64,000 nt of DNA from Apiospora phragmitis (GCA_038363925.1 JAQQWL010000006.1:2584501-2648500), one strand, 5' to 3'. Counted from the first letter of the stretch, positions 32,897 to 44,985 are shown. Numbers and translations: made by a program. Notes: generated by a model not told the origin, from the sequence alone.

Positions 32897-34528
32897 TGCG
32901 GTGAGATCCAGCTTGAGATGATGGAGCACAGTCAATTGTAAGGCAGGAGTTAACCGATTATTAGTAGTAGGCCATCCATTGCGGGGTCCGAGCGGATGTT
33001 GGATGCGGGGCCGCACGCCCTTGATCATTGACATATCCGAAGGCGGCCACATCCTTAAGGTTACCCAAATACCGGGCTTCTAATGCCATTGGGATCAAAT
33101 CATTATCAGCAAGTGCCCGTCTGTGAACCAGGTCCATAGGCTGCTGAACACAACTCCCACAGTGCCTAATTTCCAGTACACTACCTCACTTCCGGATGCC
33201 GAGCTCTTGCCGAACCTTCCCCAAGCAGGTAGGAGTCCGGAGGCCATCAAAGATGGACCCCGCGTGGGTGGGTTCAGACGCCGGAACAGGCGGAAGAAGA
33301 CGGTGTGGTGGTCGACAGTGACTTGGTAGTTCGCTGACAAGTCCCGTAATGATCACTTGCTTTTTTACAGGCATGTCGCTGAAGCAGGCTTCCTACGAGA
33401 TAGCCCATATCGCAATCGCGTGAGTTGCCCCTTTTCATCTGGCCTTTTTCTTTTCCTTTTTTATCCTTTTCCCGGGGTTTTCCTTTAGAGCTTCAAGTTA
33501 TGGAATACTGGAACACCTCTAGGGGCTTAGATTCATGAACAAAGGCACATGACCGACTAACATCCACCAGGGCCTTCCCGCCTCGTAAATAGGGGTGAAT
33601 GTTTCAAAGTTGATCTATCTACGATATGCTCAACATTCGGGCTTCATCTTCTGACAGGACCCTCAACCAACACTCCTATCTTGACGATTGGCTGCGGGAT
33701 GAAGCCCGAGAGCACCAAAATGGTTGCGGTGTTCTGCCTTCACGTGCTTGGTTGCAAACCTGGTATATCGCATGACTTATGTGGATCGTGTTGAAACTGG
33801 ACCTCTGAGAGTTTCCGAATGTCTCGGGTGGTCTCTTAAGAGGACTTCGTCTTTCGTTACGGCAATGGTCACGGATCAGGAAAGTCTTATCTGTATGATT
33901 TAGAGTGTGATTCGCCACTAACAAACTCTGTAATAAGAAAAGCAACACCACTTCAGGGGCTGAGACAGGATGACGATCATAACTCTCTGACCCCCAATCA
34001 TCGCAGTACTGACGGGATTGCACTATAGTTGCGGTGCCGTCAAACCAGCATTATCATGATCAATTCGGCGTTACCATTCTACGAGAAAGGAGCTTGGTTT
34101 TCTAGCTCATGGTAAGCACCCTACAGATCCGCACAATAAGTGAGCGAAAATGTTAAGAAAAAGCACCACTTTAACTGTTGCCTCGTCAAAATGAAAGTGA
34201 GGTGATGATAGTATCCGAGTCCCGTAGTGGGTTGCGATTCAAGATGTACTCTGAGATCTATTCCGTGCTTACCAACCTCTTCACCGGTCTCAGCCATCCG
34301 CAACTGAAAAGTTACAGATTTGTGTGGCACACGTATGTCTTGCATTACCCAAGCTGAAGTTGCTAGATTCTAGGGATTATTGGTCCGGACATCTTGAATC
34401 TAAACACGATTTCCGGGACAGGCAGAGCGTGGAATCGAACCCCCTACCCGAGGAAGACTTTGCTATATACATAGACAGTTTCACACGACTGTGTCCGTAG
34501 CCAAGACGAGAGTTCTATCCTTGATTGC
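32897..34528. other. intergenic with a possible two-exon fragment
   Basis: No firm gene. A plus-strand frame ending near 33329 reads RVGGFRRRNRRKKTVWWSTV and can be spliced across a 45-nt GTAG...ACAG interval into HVAEAGFLRDSPYRNR (to about 33420). It may be an exon remnant of an unrecognised gene. At about 34424-34450, on the minus strand, a B-box-like GGTTCGATTCC occurs but does not fold as a tRNA. Confidence 0.3.
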
Positions 34529-36049
34529 ATGACCTCACTTCTGAACAAGGGTTCGATTGTGAACGGACAAGTCCTGAAGAATGGTACCAAGCCGGAACAT
34601 TGCAACCAAGATCGGCCGGTCTTCGGGTCAAAGAAGGTGCCCAGTACACTGGCGCAATCAATCGCGGCCACCAAGGCAGAATACCGGAGAGTTGGGTCGA
34701 GTGGATTGATCGTCTCCAATCCTATTTGGGAACTCTTGGGCTGGGGGACTCGCAATGGATGAACTGGGCTATGGACGAGGAAGAGGTACAGTGGTTTCTC
34801 CACCCGATCGTGCGATGACTACCATTCCCAGACTGACTATCCAGTAGGCACGGAAGATACTATACGCTGCCTACACCAGAGGCATCAATACATGGGGTGG
34901 GTAATGGGGGAGCACGGACTGGACCTCAAAAAAGGTCTCATTGACCGACTGACTGACTGCGATAAGATACCGCCAATGCATACAGCAATGGAAAAACCGA
35001 AGCCATCATCGGGCGCGTCATCAAGGACTTCAACATCCCGCGGCGCAAGCTGGTGCTCATGACCAAGTTTGGGCGGATCGTGGCGGACACGGAACACGGA
35101 GAGTCCAGTGACTTCGTCGCGTTCCTAGACGAGTCCGTCCAGAAGAGCAAAGACTACGTGAACCAGTATGGTAAGTCCAATTCCATGTTACCAATTGGCC
35201 GACCCTAATCAACATCTTGACTGACCACTGCCATCCCCCTTCCTCGCGCCTCTAGGCCTCTCGCGAATGGCCATCCTCGGCGCGGTGGAACAGTCGCTGG
35301 AGCGGCTGCAGTCGACGTACATCGACGTCCTGCACATCCACCGCTGGGACCCGGACACTCCGATCGAGGAGACCATGGGCACGCTGCACGGGCTGGTGGC
35401 CGGCGGCAAGATCCGCTACCTCGCGGCCTCCTCGATGTGGGCGTTCGAGCTGGCGCAGCTGCAGTGCGTGGCCAAGCTCCGCGGCTGGACCAAGATCGTG
35501 GCCATGCAGCACCACTACAGCCTGCTCTACCGTGAGGAGGAGCGGGAGATGATCAAGTTCTGCAAGAGGACGGGCGTGGGCATGCTATCGGTAAGTAAAA
35601 GTTGCTCCAAGACAGTAGGGATGATCCAGCCATCCACCATCCTCATTACCTACCAAATCCCCCTTTCCCCGCCACTTGCTAGATACAAAACAGGCTGACG
35701 ATGTCAACGCAATGGGTAACAGTGGTCTCCTCTAGCCGAGGGTTACCTAGCACGACCACTTGAAATGGCAGACCGCACAGCCCGTTTGGCGCGCTTTGGA
35801 CACGGATCCAGCGATGCCGACCGCGAGATCATCGCGCGGGTCCAGCAAGTCGCGAGCCGTCACAATGCCGTGATGAGCCAGGTTGCCCTGGCGTGGCTGA
35901 ACAAACGGGTCAGCGCGGCCATTGTCGGCGTCAACAGCATCGAGCGCATGGACGAGGTACTGGGGGCTCGCGAGGTGGTTCTCACAGAGGAGGAAGACGC
36001 GTGGCTGGAGGAGCCGTACAAGCCGAAATCGATTCAGGGGCATTCCTGA
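34529..36049 (+). CDS. aldo-keto reductase, aryl-alcohol dehydrogenase type
   Basis: Exons run from 34529 (uncertain) to 34785, then 34848-34896, 34967-35170, 35256-35590 and 35723-36049. Every junction has GT-AG ends and agreeing phase. The catalytic tetrad is visible: Asp in [13 protein letters not shown], Tyr in the same segment, Lys in LVLMTKFG, His in [16 protein letters not shown]. The NADPH-binding end is [15 protein letters not shown] and [13 protein letters not shown]. It reduces aldehydes or ketones in the cytosol. The family normally begins about six residues before EYRRVGSSG. The only upstream ATG adds about 50 unusual residues, so the true first exon is probably missed. A one-base break at the T run 34725-34727 separates SNPI from [11 protein letters not shown]. 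Confidence 0.8.
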
Positions 36050-36359
36050 GGAGGAAGGCCTCAAGTCTTGAGGAAGTGGATGGGCGGACGTCAGTTGGTA
36101 GGAAAGAACAGGCAGATCGTACAACGTCCGTCCGCACCACAATAGGAGACATTATTGAAAACATCAGTGATATATATTAAATGATACGGGGTTATTTATA
36201 GACATGGTGGATCTATTTGTAAACAGCCCTTCTCTAACAAGCTTTCCTCATTATATTGATTGGGTCAAAACTCATCGGGGGTAAACAGAATGGCGTATGA
36301 TATTGGTACAGTCCACTGCAATACGATTCTCCCGTGTCATCCGCATGAGAACTTCATCC
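36050..36359. other. intergenic gap
   Basis: Between convergent genes. Nothing recognised. Confidence 0.4.
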
Positions 36360-36668
36360 TTAGTGTTTCCCCTTGCCGGATCGAGCGTTATCTCCATTCC
36401 CACTCGTATTCTGTTGGTTTGACTCTTTGGATGCCTGGCTTGATTGCTGTCCCGAGGCTGCATTCTTGGCCTGTCGATTGTCGTCTGGCTTCTGGACCTG
36501 AGCAGGGTTGGATTTCTCTGATTTCAGATCTGTACTGGTGCCACCAACCGTCGTTGAGGCCAGACGGAAGGGCGCGCGGAGTGCAGATCTGGACGTTCTT
36601 TGGAGAGTGGCGGCGTTGGGGATAGTACTCCGGGTGGAAGCGCGAAGGATTTGACGAACGGAGAGCAT
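36360..36668 (-). CDS. small mitochondrial-targeted protein, 102 aa
   Basis: Intron-free frame from ATG 36668 to TAA. Residues 1-40 (MLSVRQILRASTRSTIPNAA and on to FRLASTT) are rich in Arg, Ser, Ala and Leu with no acids, a textbook mitochondrial presequence. The remainder is Gln/Asn/Ser/Lys-rich and probably disordered (ASGQQSSQASKESNQQN). Small fungal mitochondrial proteins of this build are common but have no known function. Confidence 0.6.
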   Translation of the reverse strand: MLSVRQILRASTRSTIPNAATLQRTSRSALRAPFRLASTTVGGTSTDLKSEKSNPAQVQKPDDNRQAKNAASGQQSSQASKESNQQNTSGNGDNARSGKGKH

Positions 36669-37570
36669 CGTGACGATTAGTGGAAGAGGCGATTACTTTG
36701 GGTCCGTAATGTGAAATAGTATTACAAAAAGAATACGGTTGTCCTCTTGAAAATGACATATATCTCAAGGCTGAGCTGAGAATCTTCAAGTAAGGCGTTC
36801 GCAGCCAGTCCCCTTTACTATGTTACATGATGAACGAGCGAAAGCGGTTGCGCTAGATATGATGACCTCATTATAGCGTCATGACTTGGAATATCTCTAT
36901 TATTCATACTAAAATAGTCAATGACAGCAAGTTCAATCAGTATTTGACGACAATGCCTAGAATATGAAAATGGGGGATGTAGTGTTCCAAATCAATGTGG
37001 CAGGGCAGTTGAGCACCTGAGATGCAACATCAGTGGCGAGCTAGTGCAGTGGTGGGGTTTTTCCGGGGCCCCGCCATTTACTCGGGGACCTGCCGAGGTT
37101 GCGACTTGGCTTAACTTTTACCTCGTTGAACGAACGCACCTGATCGCATATTCTGGCTGTCTTTGCCCAGGCCATAAACCACTATGCTGCTCGTCTGTGG
37201 CTAACCTCGGAAGTGATTAAGCCATCTTTATAAGCCATTGAGGCTGCTTGATCGCAGGATGGCGGCTTCTTAGTGATGCATACGACAGCCATGCTGTAGA
37301 CTCGTATCGAATCATTTATCATTCGATGTCACATGAACGCCCCAGGCATGCGTTCTAGTCGCATCCCTGCCTTCTGTGCGACCCAACCATGTTTGGAAGC
37401 TGTGCTGGGGGCTGAGTGAAGTAAGTTTAACATGGATGGGATATCCGACTGCGCCGGGAAACAACGGCTCCCCCGCATTGCACACCGAGAGCTCGGCTGT
37501 CAATTCCCTCCATCTTGCAACAACGTGTAGTAATAGCAGAAAAAGTTAAAACTACCCTCGAAATCTCAAG
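36669..37570. other. intergenic, no gene seen
   Basis: Divergent upstream regions of the mitochondrial protein and the FAD dehydrogenase. No gene or repeat seen. Confidence 0.4.
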
Positions 37571-39293
37571 ATGGCTTCGGATGACCAGACTAAGCAGCAG
37601 AAGCCCGTCATCATCGTCGGCGGCGGCCTGGCGGGCCTGGTCGCTGCCTTCGAGCTGGCCGAGCGCAAGGTGCCCACCCTCATCCTCGACCAGGAGAACG
37701 AGGGCAACCTCGGCGGGCAGGCCTTCTGGTCGCTCGGCGGCCTCTTCCTCGTCGACTCGGCCCAGCAGCGCCGCATGGGCATCAAGGACAGCCGCGAGCT
37801 GGCCATGCGCGACTGGCTGGGGTCCGCCCGCTTCGACCGCGACAAGGACGACTTCTGGCCGCGCCGGTGGGCCGAGGCCTTTGTCAACTTCGCCACCGAC
37901 GAGATGGAGGCCTACGTCAAGGCGCGCGGGCTGGGGCTCATGGCCAACGTCGCCTGGGCCGAGCGCGGCGCCGGCAGCGCCGAGTCTCACGGCAACTCCG
38001 TGCCCCGCTTCCATATCACCTGGGGCACCGGTCCCGAAGTGGTGCGCGTATTTGCCGAGCCCGTCAAGGAGGCGGCAAAGAAGGGCATCATCGATTTCAA
38101 GTTCCGGCACCAAGTGGACGAGCTGATCGTCGACGATACGGGCAGGGCGATTGGCGTGAGAGGCAGTATTCTGGAGCCCGATGACGCTATGCGGGGTGTC
38201 AAGACGTCCAGAAAGGTTGTAGACCAATTCGAGATATACGGTTCGGCCGTCCTTGTCTCATCCGGCGGCATCGGCGGCAATGTCGAGGCGGTCAAGGCCG
38301 CATGGCCCAAGGATCGCCTTGGGCCCCGCATCCCCGAGAAGTTCGTCATTGGAGTGCCCGCGCATGTCGATGGCCGCATGATTGGAATCACCGAGAAGGT
38401 TGGCGGAAACGTTGTCAACCGAGACAGGATGTGGCATTACACCGAAGGATTGACGAACTGGAACCCCATCTGGCCAGGTCATGGTATCCGAGTTCTACCA
38501 GCTCCATCTTCGCTCTGGCTCGACGCAACAGGCAAGCGTTTACCGCCATTTCTCTACCCAGGATCGGATACACTAGGGACGCTGAAGCATATTTGCAGTA
38601 CTGGCTACGATTATACGTGGTTCATCTTAAACCAAAGTATTATAGCACGCGAGTTCGCCCTGTCCGGCTCGGAGCAAAACTCGGACATCACAAACAAGAG
38701 TCTCTGGCAGCTCCTCACGCGCATATTCGGCAAAAAAGGGGACTGTCCACGTGCAGGACTTCCAGAAACACGGCGAGGACTTCGTGGTGCGCGATAACCT
38801 GGAGGATCTGGTGACCGGCATGAACGAGCTAGCCAAGCAGTCGGGCGGGCCGCCCCTGGAGTACGACCAGATCCGCGAGGTGGTCGAGGCGCGCGACGGC
38901 CAGATCGACAACGCCTACTGCAAGGACGCGCAGGTCATGATGATCCGCAACGCGCGCCTCTACTTCCCGGACAAGATCAGCCGCGTGGCGCCGCCGCACC
39001 GGCTGGTCGACCCGCGCTACGGCCCGCTGATCGCGGTGCGCATGAACCTGCTGACGCGCAAGACGCTCGGCGGGCTCGAGACGAACCTGCGCAGCAACGT
39101 GATGCGCGAGGACGGCGAGCCCTTCTCGGGCCTCTACGCCGCGGGCGAGGTCGCGGGCTTCGGCGGCGGCGGCGTGCACGGCTACAGCTCGCTCGAGGGC
39201 ACGTTCGTCGGCGGCTGCATCTTCACGGGTCGGGTAGCGGGCCGCGCTATGGCGGACGAGGTCCTGGGCAAACCGGTGACGTCGTCGTTATAG
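37571..39293 (+). CDS. FAD-dependent dehydrogenase (KstD / fumarate-reductase fold), about 573 aa
   Basis: The start is ATG 37571, followed at once by the FAD Rossmann motif (PVIIVGGGLAGLVAAFELAE). Next come LGGQAFWSLGGLFLVDSAQQ, RFHITWGTGPEVV, AVLVSSGGIGGNVEAVKAAW and, at the C-terminus, GLYAAGEVAGFGGGGVHGYS and SLEGTFVGGCIFTGRVAG, which close the FAD site. The arrangement is that of flavin dehydrogenases related to 3-ketosteroid delta-1-dehydrogenase, common in fungi under the name FAD-binding dehydrogenase; the substrate is unknown. The frame is broken once, at an A6G4 run (38732-38741). Reading resumes one base over at VQDFQKHGEDFVVRDN. The rest is intact and GC-rich. Confidence 0.85.
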
Positions 39294-40317
39294 TACTGCC
39301 TTGCGCGGCAATACGTTGGCCAACAGCATATTTCCTTGGCCATTATTTTTTGGGTAGCACTTTCTAGCACATCTGCATTCGCGACGTTATCGCTTGAGCT
39401 TCGATGTCTGTATTAAAACAGTTACTCTGTATATTGAATACCTAGTTATGAGTACATGGCGCATCATTTGCGAGCTCTGTCACACGCTGGCTGATTAGTA
39501 CCACTTCGCCGGCGCCAGCACCATGACGGCGCGGTGTCGCTCGCGTGTGCCGCCCTCGGCGGGCAGCTGGTAAGCCAGCCGCCTTACCGGTAGAGGTGCG
39601 GCGCCTCAGGCCAGGATAGGCCTATGCCGTCCCAGATGCACAGATATGACGCGGAGCCCGTCTCGCCTGTCTCGCCCGTCTCTAGGTCGATTGGTACGTG
39701 GTAGTCCTGAACGCCGTCCACCGAGCCAATTCTCCTGCAGCTAGGAGTTATAGTGCTGCAGTCGCTAGTGAAGGCATCTTGACTGGCTTCGCTCGATATA
39801 GGTCACCCAGAGAGACTCTCAAGGGCAAGTCAAAAGCTCATCTAACTGAACTCCATTTCCACGAACCAGAAGGCGGCAAGCACTTGTACATGTATCGTAG
39901 GCCTGCTTTGTTAGCCGGCTAATACCATATGGGACGGACTACATCACTTCTGCATAGGGGGCTCAATTGATGTAGAATAGCTGCCCGTTAGAGTGTCATG
40001 TATGTGGTTGGCCCAATTGCTAGTCGGCTGTCAGTCCTGTGCATTTATATTCTTGAACCCCTGGGTATGGCATATAGCCTTTGGAGCTCATTACGCACAG
40101 CTAGCAAATGTTTACAAGCAGCGATAGCTATTATCGAATTGTTCCAAAACTATCCCCCAATCTTTCAGCAAGGTATCTTTATCAGCCATCCTCCACTTGG
40201 ACCTAAAATGATTACCCCGTTTTTATTTAGTATCGGATACAACCGCAATCTTGCCTCTATAGGATATGCATATGGATAACATCAGAATTTTCAAGCAAGC
40301 AAGACAACTAGCAGTTA
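39294..40317. other. intergenic with possible gene fragment
   Basis: Minus strand, about 39735-39590: a frame after an AG acceptor reads GSVDGVQDYHVPIDLETG and ends ASYLCIWDGIGLSWPEAPHL before TAA. It looks like the last exon of some protein, but nothing upstream extends it. The rest is without recognised content. Confidence 0.3.
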
Positions 40318-40406
40318 GGCGCGATGACGGAGTGGTTAACGTGATTGACTCGAAGTACCGACATCAATTTCCTTCGGGAGCGCAGGTTCGAATCCTGCTC
40401 GCGTCG
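40318..40406 (+). tRNA. tRNA-Ser(CGA) with intron
   Basis: Acceptor GGCGCGA pairs with TCGCGTC and the discriminator is G. The D-arm is ACGGAGTGGTTAACGT. The anticodon stem ATTGA/TCAAT has loop CT-CGA-A, interrupted after position 37 by an intron of about 8 nt. The long variable arm (TCC TTCG GGA) is typical of serine. The T-arm is GCAGG-TTCGAAT-CCTGC. A T17 run (40412-40428) follows as the Pol III stop. Confidence 0.9.
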
Positions 40407-40411
40407 TTTCC

Positions 40412-40428
40412 TTTTTTTTTTTTTTTTT
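40412..40428 (+). terminator. Pol III oligo-T terminator
   Basis: 17 consecutive T directly after tRNA-Ser(CGA). Confidence 0.8.
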
Positions 40429-41197
40429 CTCGTTGTTCTCATTATTCTCAGTACGTATATTCTTAGGCTTGCTGAGACTTCTCACTTTTTAGCTGGTGAT
40501 CGATAGATGCTATGCGTCGGTCTAGGGGCTATTTGCACGTTTCCAACACAGCCTTTGTCCCTGTACGGATACCAGCCGAATATACCTAACTAACTAAGTC
40601 TAACCTATGTATTTATCATTCGGGTTCGGCTACTGCTGGCAACATCATACAGAGTCAGTAGCTGCCAGTTGCAGATCTCTACCCAGGGCGTCTCGTTTCT
40701 CTTCCTGTGCAGTTAATGAATGCACTTGCTCTGTACGGGGTATCGCTCTTCGCTTCGTTGGGCGTGGTCATTAATCCTTCGGAATCCAAGGATGCTCGAT
40801 CTCTCACTTCTACTAGTTAGCGGTTTGAGAGCATTGATTTCTAGCAACGTCGCATTCATGCAATGGGGTTACTATGCTCACTTGTCTCTGAAGGCGTAAA
40901 TAGAATGAGAATCAAGATGCATAAGTAATATGTCAATGCCAGACTGACGCTTTGCTTTTCCATGCTTTATTGTGTGACTGTTGAATGAATGGGCTGGTCA
41001 TGCCAGAATATCGCAACGGAGCAAACCCCGGCTCGCTCAACCCCACACAGAGAAAGAGCACCTGAACAGTTCGGTAGGCGACAAGGGAAGCCCGACCAAT
41101 GTAGAAAAACAGCCCTTCCTATATGAATACCCATAAGCGCATTATGTTTCAACAACCAACAACCGACTGATCGTCTCAACGATCGGAACCCAAAGCA
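40429..41197. other. intergenic, no gene seen
   Basis: Between two tRNA genes. Only short meaningless frames. Confidence 0.4.
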
Positions 41198-41295
41198 GCT
41201 CGGTTAGCTCAGTTGGTTAGAGCGTCGTACTAATATTCTCTGTTTGAGTATACCAAGTAATGCGAAGGCCATGAGTTCAAGCCTCATACTGAGCA
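41198..41295 (+). tRNA. tRNA-Ile(AAT) with intron
   Basis: Acceptor GCTCGGT pairs with ACTGAGC (one G-U) and the discriminator is A. The D-arm is GCTCAGTTGGTTAGAGC. The anticodon stem TCGTA/TGCGA has loop CT-AAT-A followed by an intron of about 24 nt. The T-arm is ATGAG-TTCAAGC-CTCAT. Confidence 0.88.
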
Positions 41296-42911
41296 GCACT
41301 TTCTTTATGCACTTTTCTTCAATCTGTTTACTGGATTGGGTTCATCAATCTCTCACTACCTACCTACCTACCTAGCTATAGATAGTTGTTGAGTTACTTA
41401 CCTGCTATACACGTTGGTGAATAGCCCAACCCATCCATCCATCCCACTTGGTGTTTGTCTTTTTAGGTCCCGCGATCACTGAGAGACAAGAGGCGGGCGC
41501 ACCAAGACAAGCCGCTTCTGCTAGCGCGGTCAACTGGATCATCAACGGGATGCGTGATGCCCCATTGCTGAAGCAACATGCAGATCTATTGTTAGAGCAG
41601 CATCTTGGAATATCATCCAGCCTTGTGTACAATGCGAGCTCCAGCCGGCTGCAGCGGAGCGTTTGTCAGTGGTACTTTTCTTGGTAACCCTGCTACACCT
41701 ACCCGTATGTCTTACCTTGGCTAACTCGGTTCAGACAATCCAGTCAATAGTTCCATGCCACTTCACTTCCACCTCCCGCGATTCTCTCCACACATGACTG
41801 GAGGTTAGTAACATAAACCGAACTGGGTCATGACGAATCTCACGCACCCACTGCTGCCGAATCTGATGCTTGTCCCGCACGCTTACTGAGGGCGAGACAG
41901 CCTCGGTGTCGATGACGGTGGCTTCTCGAAGACAAGCTCGTCAGCTTATGAGGCTCTTGACGCCAAGTCCTTCTGTTTCTCCTACCAATTGTCGATGACG
42001 ATGGGCTACATGGCACGCCTGACGAGCAATTGTTATTCACCAGTGGTAGTGGAGCCCAGGTAGACATTGTTCCTGGAACGACGACGGCCCATCCGGCTAA
42101 AAAAAAACGTCTCCCTTAACATGGAAAAAAAACCTCCTCCTACTCCTCCTCCTCCTCCAGGGGCATGAATCCTTCCGAGCAGATAAGTTCCTCCAAGTGA
42201 ACGATTTTGGACCTGGGTAGTGGCATCACCGTTGCACTAATCCCCGATCTCCCCATTCCCGACATTGTTGCTATTCTTAATCATGCACACTGCGCAGCTA
42301 GGCTTGATTGAGGAGGCGGCCCTGATCACCACCCCTGCATTTGGCGGAGCTGACGTACATCAATAATCTGGCCGCAACCTCCAGAGATTAACCACCTCCT
42401 GCACAAGGAAGGGAGCTGACTGATCCAAGCCAAGCCGAGACCTCGATGCTCACCGCGCTCAGTATTGTCATTGCATTGCTAACGAATAGCGCGGAGTGCA
42501 TATCGTTGGAAAAGTCCCTTACAGGTCATTCGTTCGCGGTTCGATGGTCATTTAGAGCCAGTAAGCTGTTGTCTATTGGCTGTGGTGAAGACAAACTACG
42601 TGTGTCGACTCTTCAGCCGGACGGCCTTACTAAGGGTAGTAAGAAAATCGGTCCCTGTTCCTTGTTCACCAGAGGGGGTGGAGGAACCACATTCGTCCGC
42701 TGTTGGGTTGGGGTGCTGTAGGGCTTGTTACGCCGGGCCCAGCCGTTGTCCTTTTTGCCCCCGAGCGCTCAGCTGGGTGGATAGTGTTTGTTCTTTTTCC
42801 AGCCTCCACCTGGGTTTTGATGTCACGTTAACATCTGAGAGGGAGAACGCCATCATCATCAGTTGCGAGGAGACAGGAGCCAGTCGCACGAACGCTGCAG
42901 TCCCTGATAAG
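41296..42911. other. intergenic, no gene seen
   Basis: Contains a short CTAC tetranucleotide repeat near 41356-41374 and a CTCCTCCTC-rich patch near 42135-42160. No gene recognised. The right end is the GH71 promoter. Confidence 0.4.
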
Positions 42912-42919
42912 TATATAAG
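42912..42919 (+). promoter_or_regulatory. TATA box of the GH71 gene
   Basis: TATATAAG, 100 nt before ATG 43012. Confidence 0.6.
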
Positions 42920-43011
42920 TCAGGCTCGCCTGCAGTACCAGACACTTCCTCTCCTCACTCCACAGTCGTAACCAAAACCGCCCAGATCCCCAGGTTTCAC
43001 TTCGGATCAAC

Positions 43012-44665
43012 ATGAGACTCCATCAGGTACTCCCGGTGCTGGCTGCCCTCCTGGGCGCCTCACTGGCCGAGGCCAAATCCGTCTTCGCTCACTACATGGT
43101 CGGCAACGTCGCGAGCTTCTCGCAGGCCGACTGGGCGAAGGACATCCAGCTCGCGCAAGACAGCGGTATCGACGGCTTCGCGCTGAACGTCGCCGCAGAC
43201 GACACCACTAACACCCCGCTGTCGATCCAGAAGGCGTTCGCGGCGGCCGAGGCGCAGAACTTCAAGCTCTTCTTCTCCTTCGACTACGCGGGCGGGGCCC
43301 CTGGGACAAGGGCGTCGTCACCAACTACATCAAGCAGTACAAGACCTCGCCGGCCTACTTCCTGCGCGACGGCCGGCCGCTCGTGTCCACCTTTGAGGGC
43401 ACCGGGAACACCGGCGACTGGCCCGGGATCAAGAGCGACACCAACGCTTTCTTCATGCCCGACTACTCCTCACTCGGGGCCCAGGGGGCGGCCGCCGCCC
43501 CTGGCGTCGACGGTCTCTTCAGCTGGGACGCCTGGCCCGTGGGCGCCAGCGACAAGAGCTCGCAAGTCGACAAAGACTATGTCAGCCAGCTGGGCGGTAA
43601 GCCCTACATGATGCCCGTGTCGCCGTGGTTCTTTACCAACCTACCCAACTACAACAAGAACCGCCTCTGGCGCGGCGACGACCTCTGGTACGACCGCTGG
43701 CAGCAGGTCCTGGACGTCAACCCCGACTACGTCGAGATCATCACGTGGAACGACTACGGCGAGTCGCACTACATCGGCCCGCTGTACCCGGCCCTGTATG
43801 GCGTCTTCGGCCCCAACGCCGGCAACGCCCCCTACAACTACGTCGAGGACATGCCCCACGACGGCTGGCGCGCCTTCCTGCCGTACATCATCCAGAAGTA
43901 CAAGATGGGCTCCGCGCCCGCCGACAAGGAAGGGCTCGTCACCTGGTACCGCACCCAGCCCGCCCGGGCCTGCGACACGGGCGGCACCGCCGGCAACGCC
44001 GACTACGAGCCCACGGTGGCGCCCTACGACGTCGTGCAGGACAAGATCTTCTTCTCGGCGCTGCTCAACTCGGCGGCCGACGTGACCGTCTCGGTCAACG
44101 GCGTTAACCTCCCCGGCGCCTCGTGGCGCAACACGCCCGCCGGCGGCTCCGGCATCTACCACGGCAGCGTGGCCTACAACGGCAACCGCGGCGCCGTCGT
44201 CGTCACCGTCTCGCGCAGCGGCGGCCGGGTGGCCCAGGTCCAGGGCGCCTCCATCACCGACGACTGCAAGGGCCGCGCCGAGAACTGGAACGCCTGGGTC
44301 GGCAGCGCCGGCTCGGGGGCACTACGCCTCCTCACACGACTACCACCGCCGCGCCGCCGCCATCGACTACCACAACCCCTCCTTCCAACGGGGACGCCTG
44401 CGTCGAGGGTTCGGGGGATGGCAACTTCGGCGGCCTTTGCTCGTTCGCTTGCCACTACAACTACTGCCCCACCGACGTGTGCCGCTGCACACAGCGCGGC
44501 AGCGCCGTCAGCCCGCCGCCCTCGACGGGCCAGAAGGGCTACCCGAACGTCAACGTGTCCGGGCGCTGCGGCTACGTCGGCCTCTGCTCGTTCGCCTGGG
44601 ACCACGGATACACAGATAACGCGGCGGCGTGCGGGTCGGATCCCGCGGGTGCTGCGGGCTGCTAA
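43012..44665 (+). CDS. secreted alpha-1,3-glucanase (mutanase), GH71 with C-terminal CBM24
   Basis: A signal peptide (MRLHQVLPVLAALLGASLAEA) is followed by the GH71 domain: KSVFAHYMVGNVASFSQADW, GIDGFALNVAADD, KLFFSFDYAGG, RPLVSTFEGTGNTGDW, VDGLFSWDAWP and SPWFFTNLPNY, then EIITWNDYGESHYIGPLYP with acidic catalytic candidates. A beta-rich module (KIFFSALLNSAADVTVSVNG) precedes a Thr/Pro linker and a cysteine-rich CBM24 that binds alpha-1,3-glucan (GLCSFACHYNYCPTDVCRC and the related GLCSFAWDHGYTD). It would hydrolyse fungal wall alpha-1,3-glucan in mycoparasitism or wall turnover. Two one-base breaks occur at G runs, 43294-43297 and 44315-44319; each side is plainly the same protein. Very GC-rich codon use. 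Length about 550 residues. Confidence 0.88.
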
Positions 44666-44985
44666 GCGGGGTCTTGGTCCCGCTGATGCGTACGGGCGTG
44701 CTAGACGAACGTAGCAAAGGCTGTTTTCTTCGCATAGAGAGGTTGTCATTGTTGGATACATACATCTGTAGTCATGGCCGGATGTTACCTTGCGTTTTAT
44801 TACTAGGTTGACTGACTGAATAAATATACCGATACTGCAGATATTAACATGGAGACGTACGCTGACCCTACTCTTGAAATAAAACCAACTACGTCCATTC
44901 TTCATTCGTTTCTGCTTTTGGCTTCAACCGGAAAACCTGAACTGATAGCTGCATCCGGACTTCGCTTTCGTGAGCTCCGCGTGCT
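44666..44985. other. intergenic gap
   Basis: Between convergent genes. Nothing recognised. Confidence 0.4.

Noticed and set aside
32150..32941. 263-codon plus-strand frame
   Set aside because: Antisense to the haloacetate-dehalogenase-like gene, which has a complete active site.
34420..34455. B-box-like GGTTCGATTCC on the minus strand
   Set aside because: T-stem does not pair and no acceptor or D-arm can be formed, so not called a tRNA.
37427..38227. 266-codon minus-strand frame
   Set aside because: Opposite strand of the GC-rich FAD dehydrogenase; open only because of codon bias.
13525..39293. Secondary-metabolite or catabolic gene cluster
   Set aside because: A transporter, dehydrogenase, hydrolase and aldo-keto reductase occur, but they are spread out, on both strands and mixed with housekeeping genes; no PKS, NRPS, terpene synthase or P450 is present.
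44174..44905. 243-codon minus-strand frame
   Set aside because: Antisense to the C-terminal CBM24 region of the GH71 gene.
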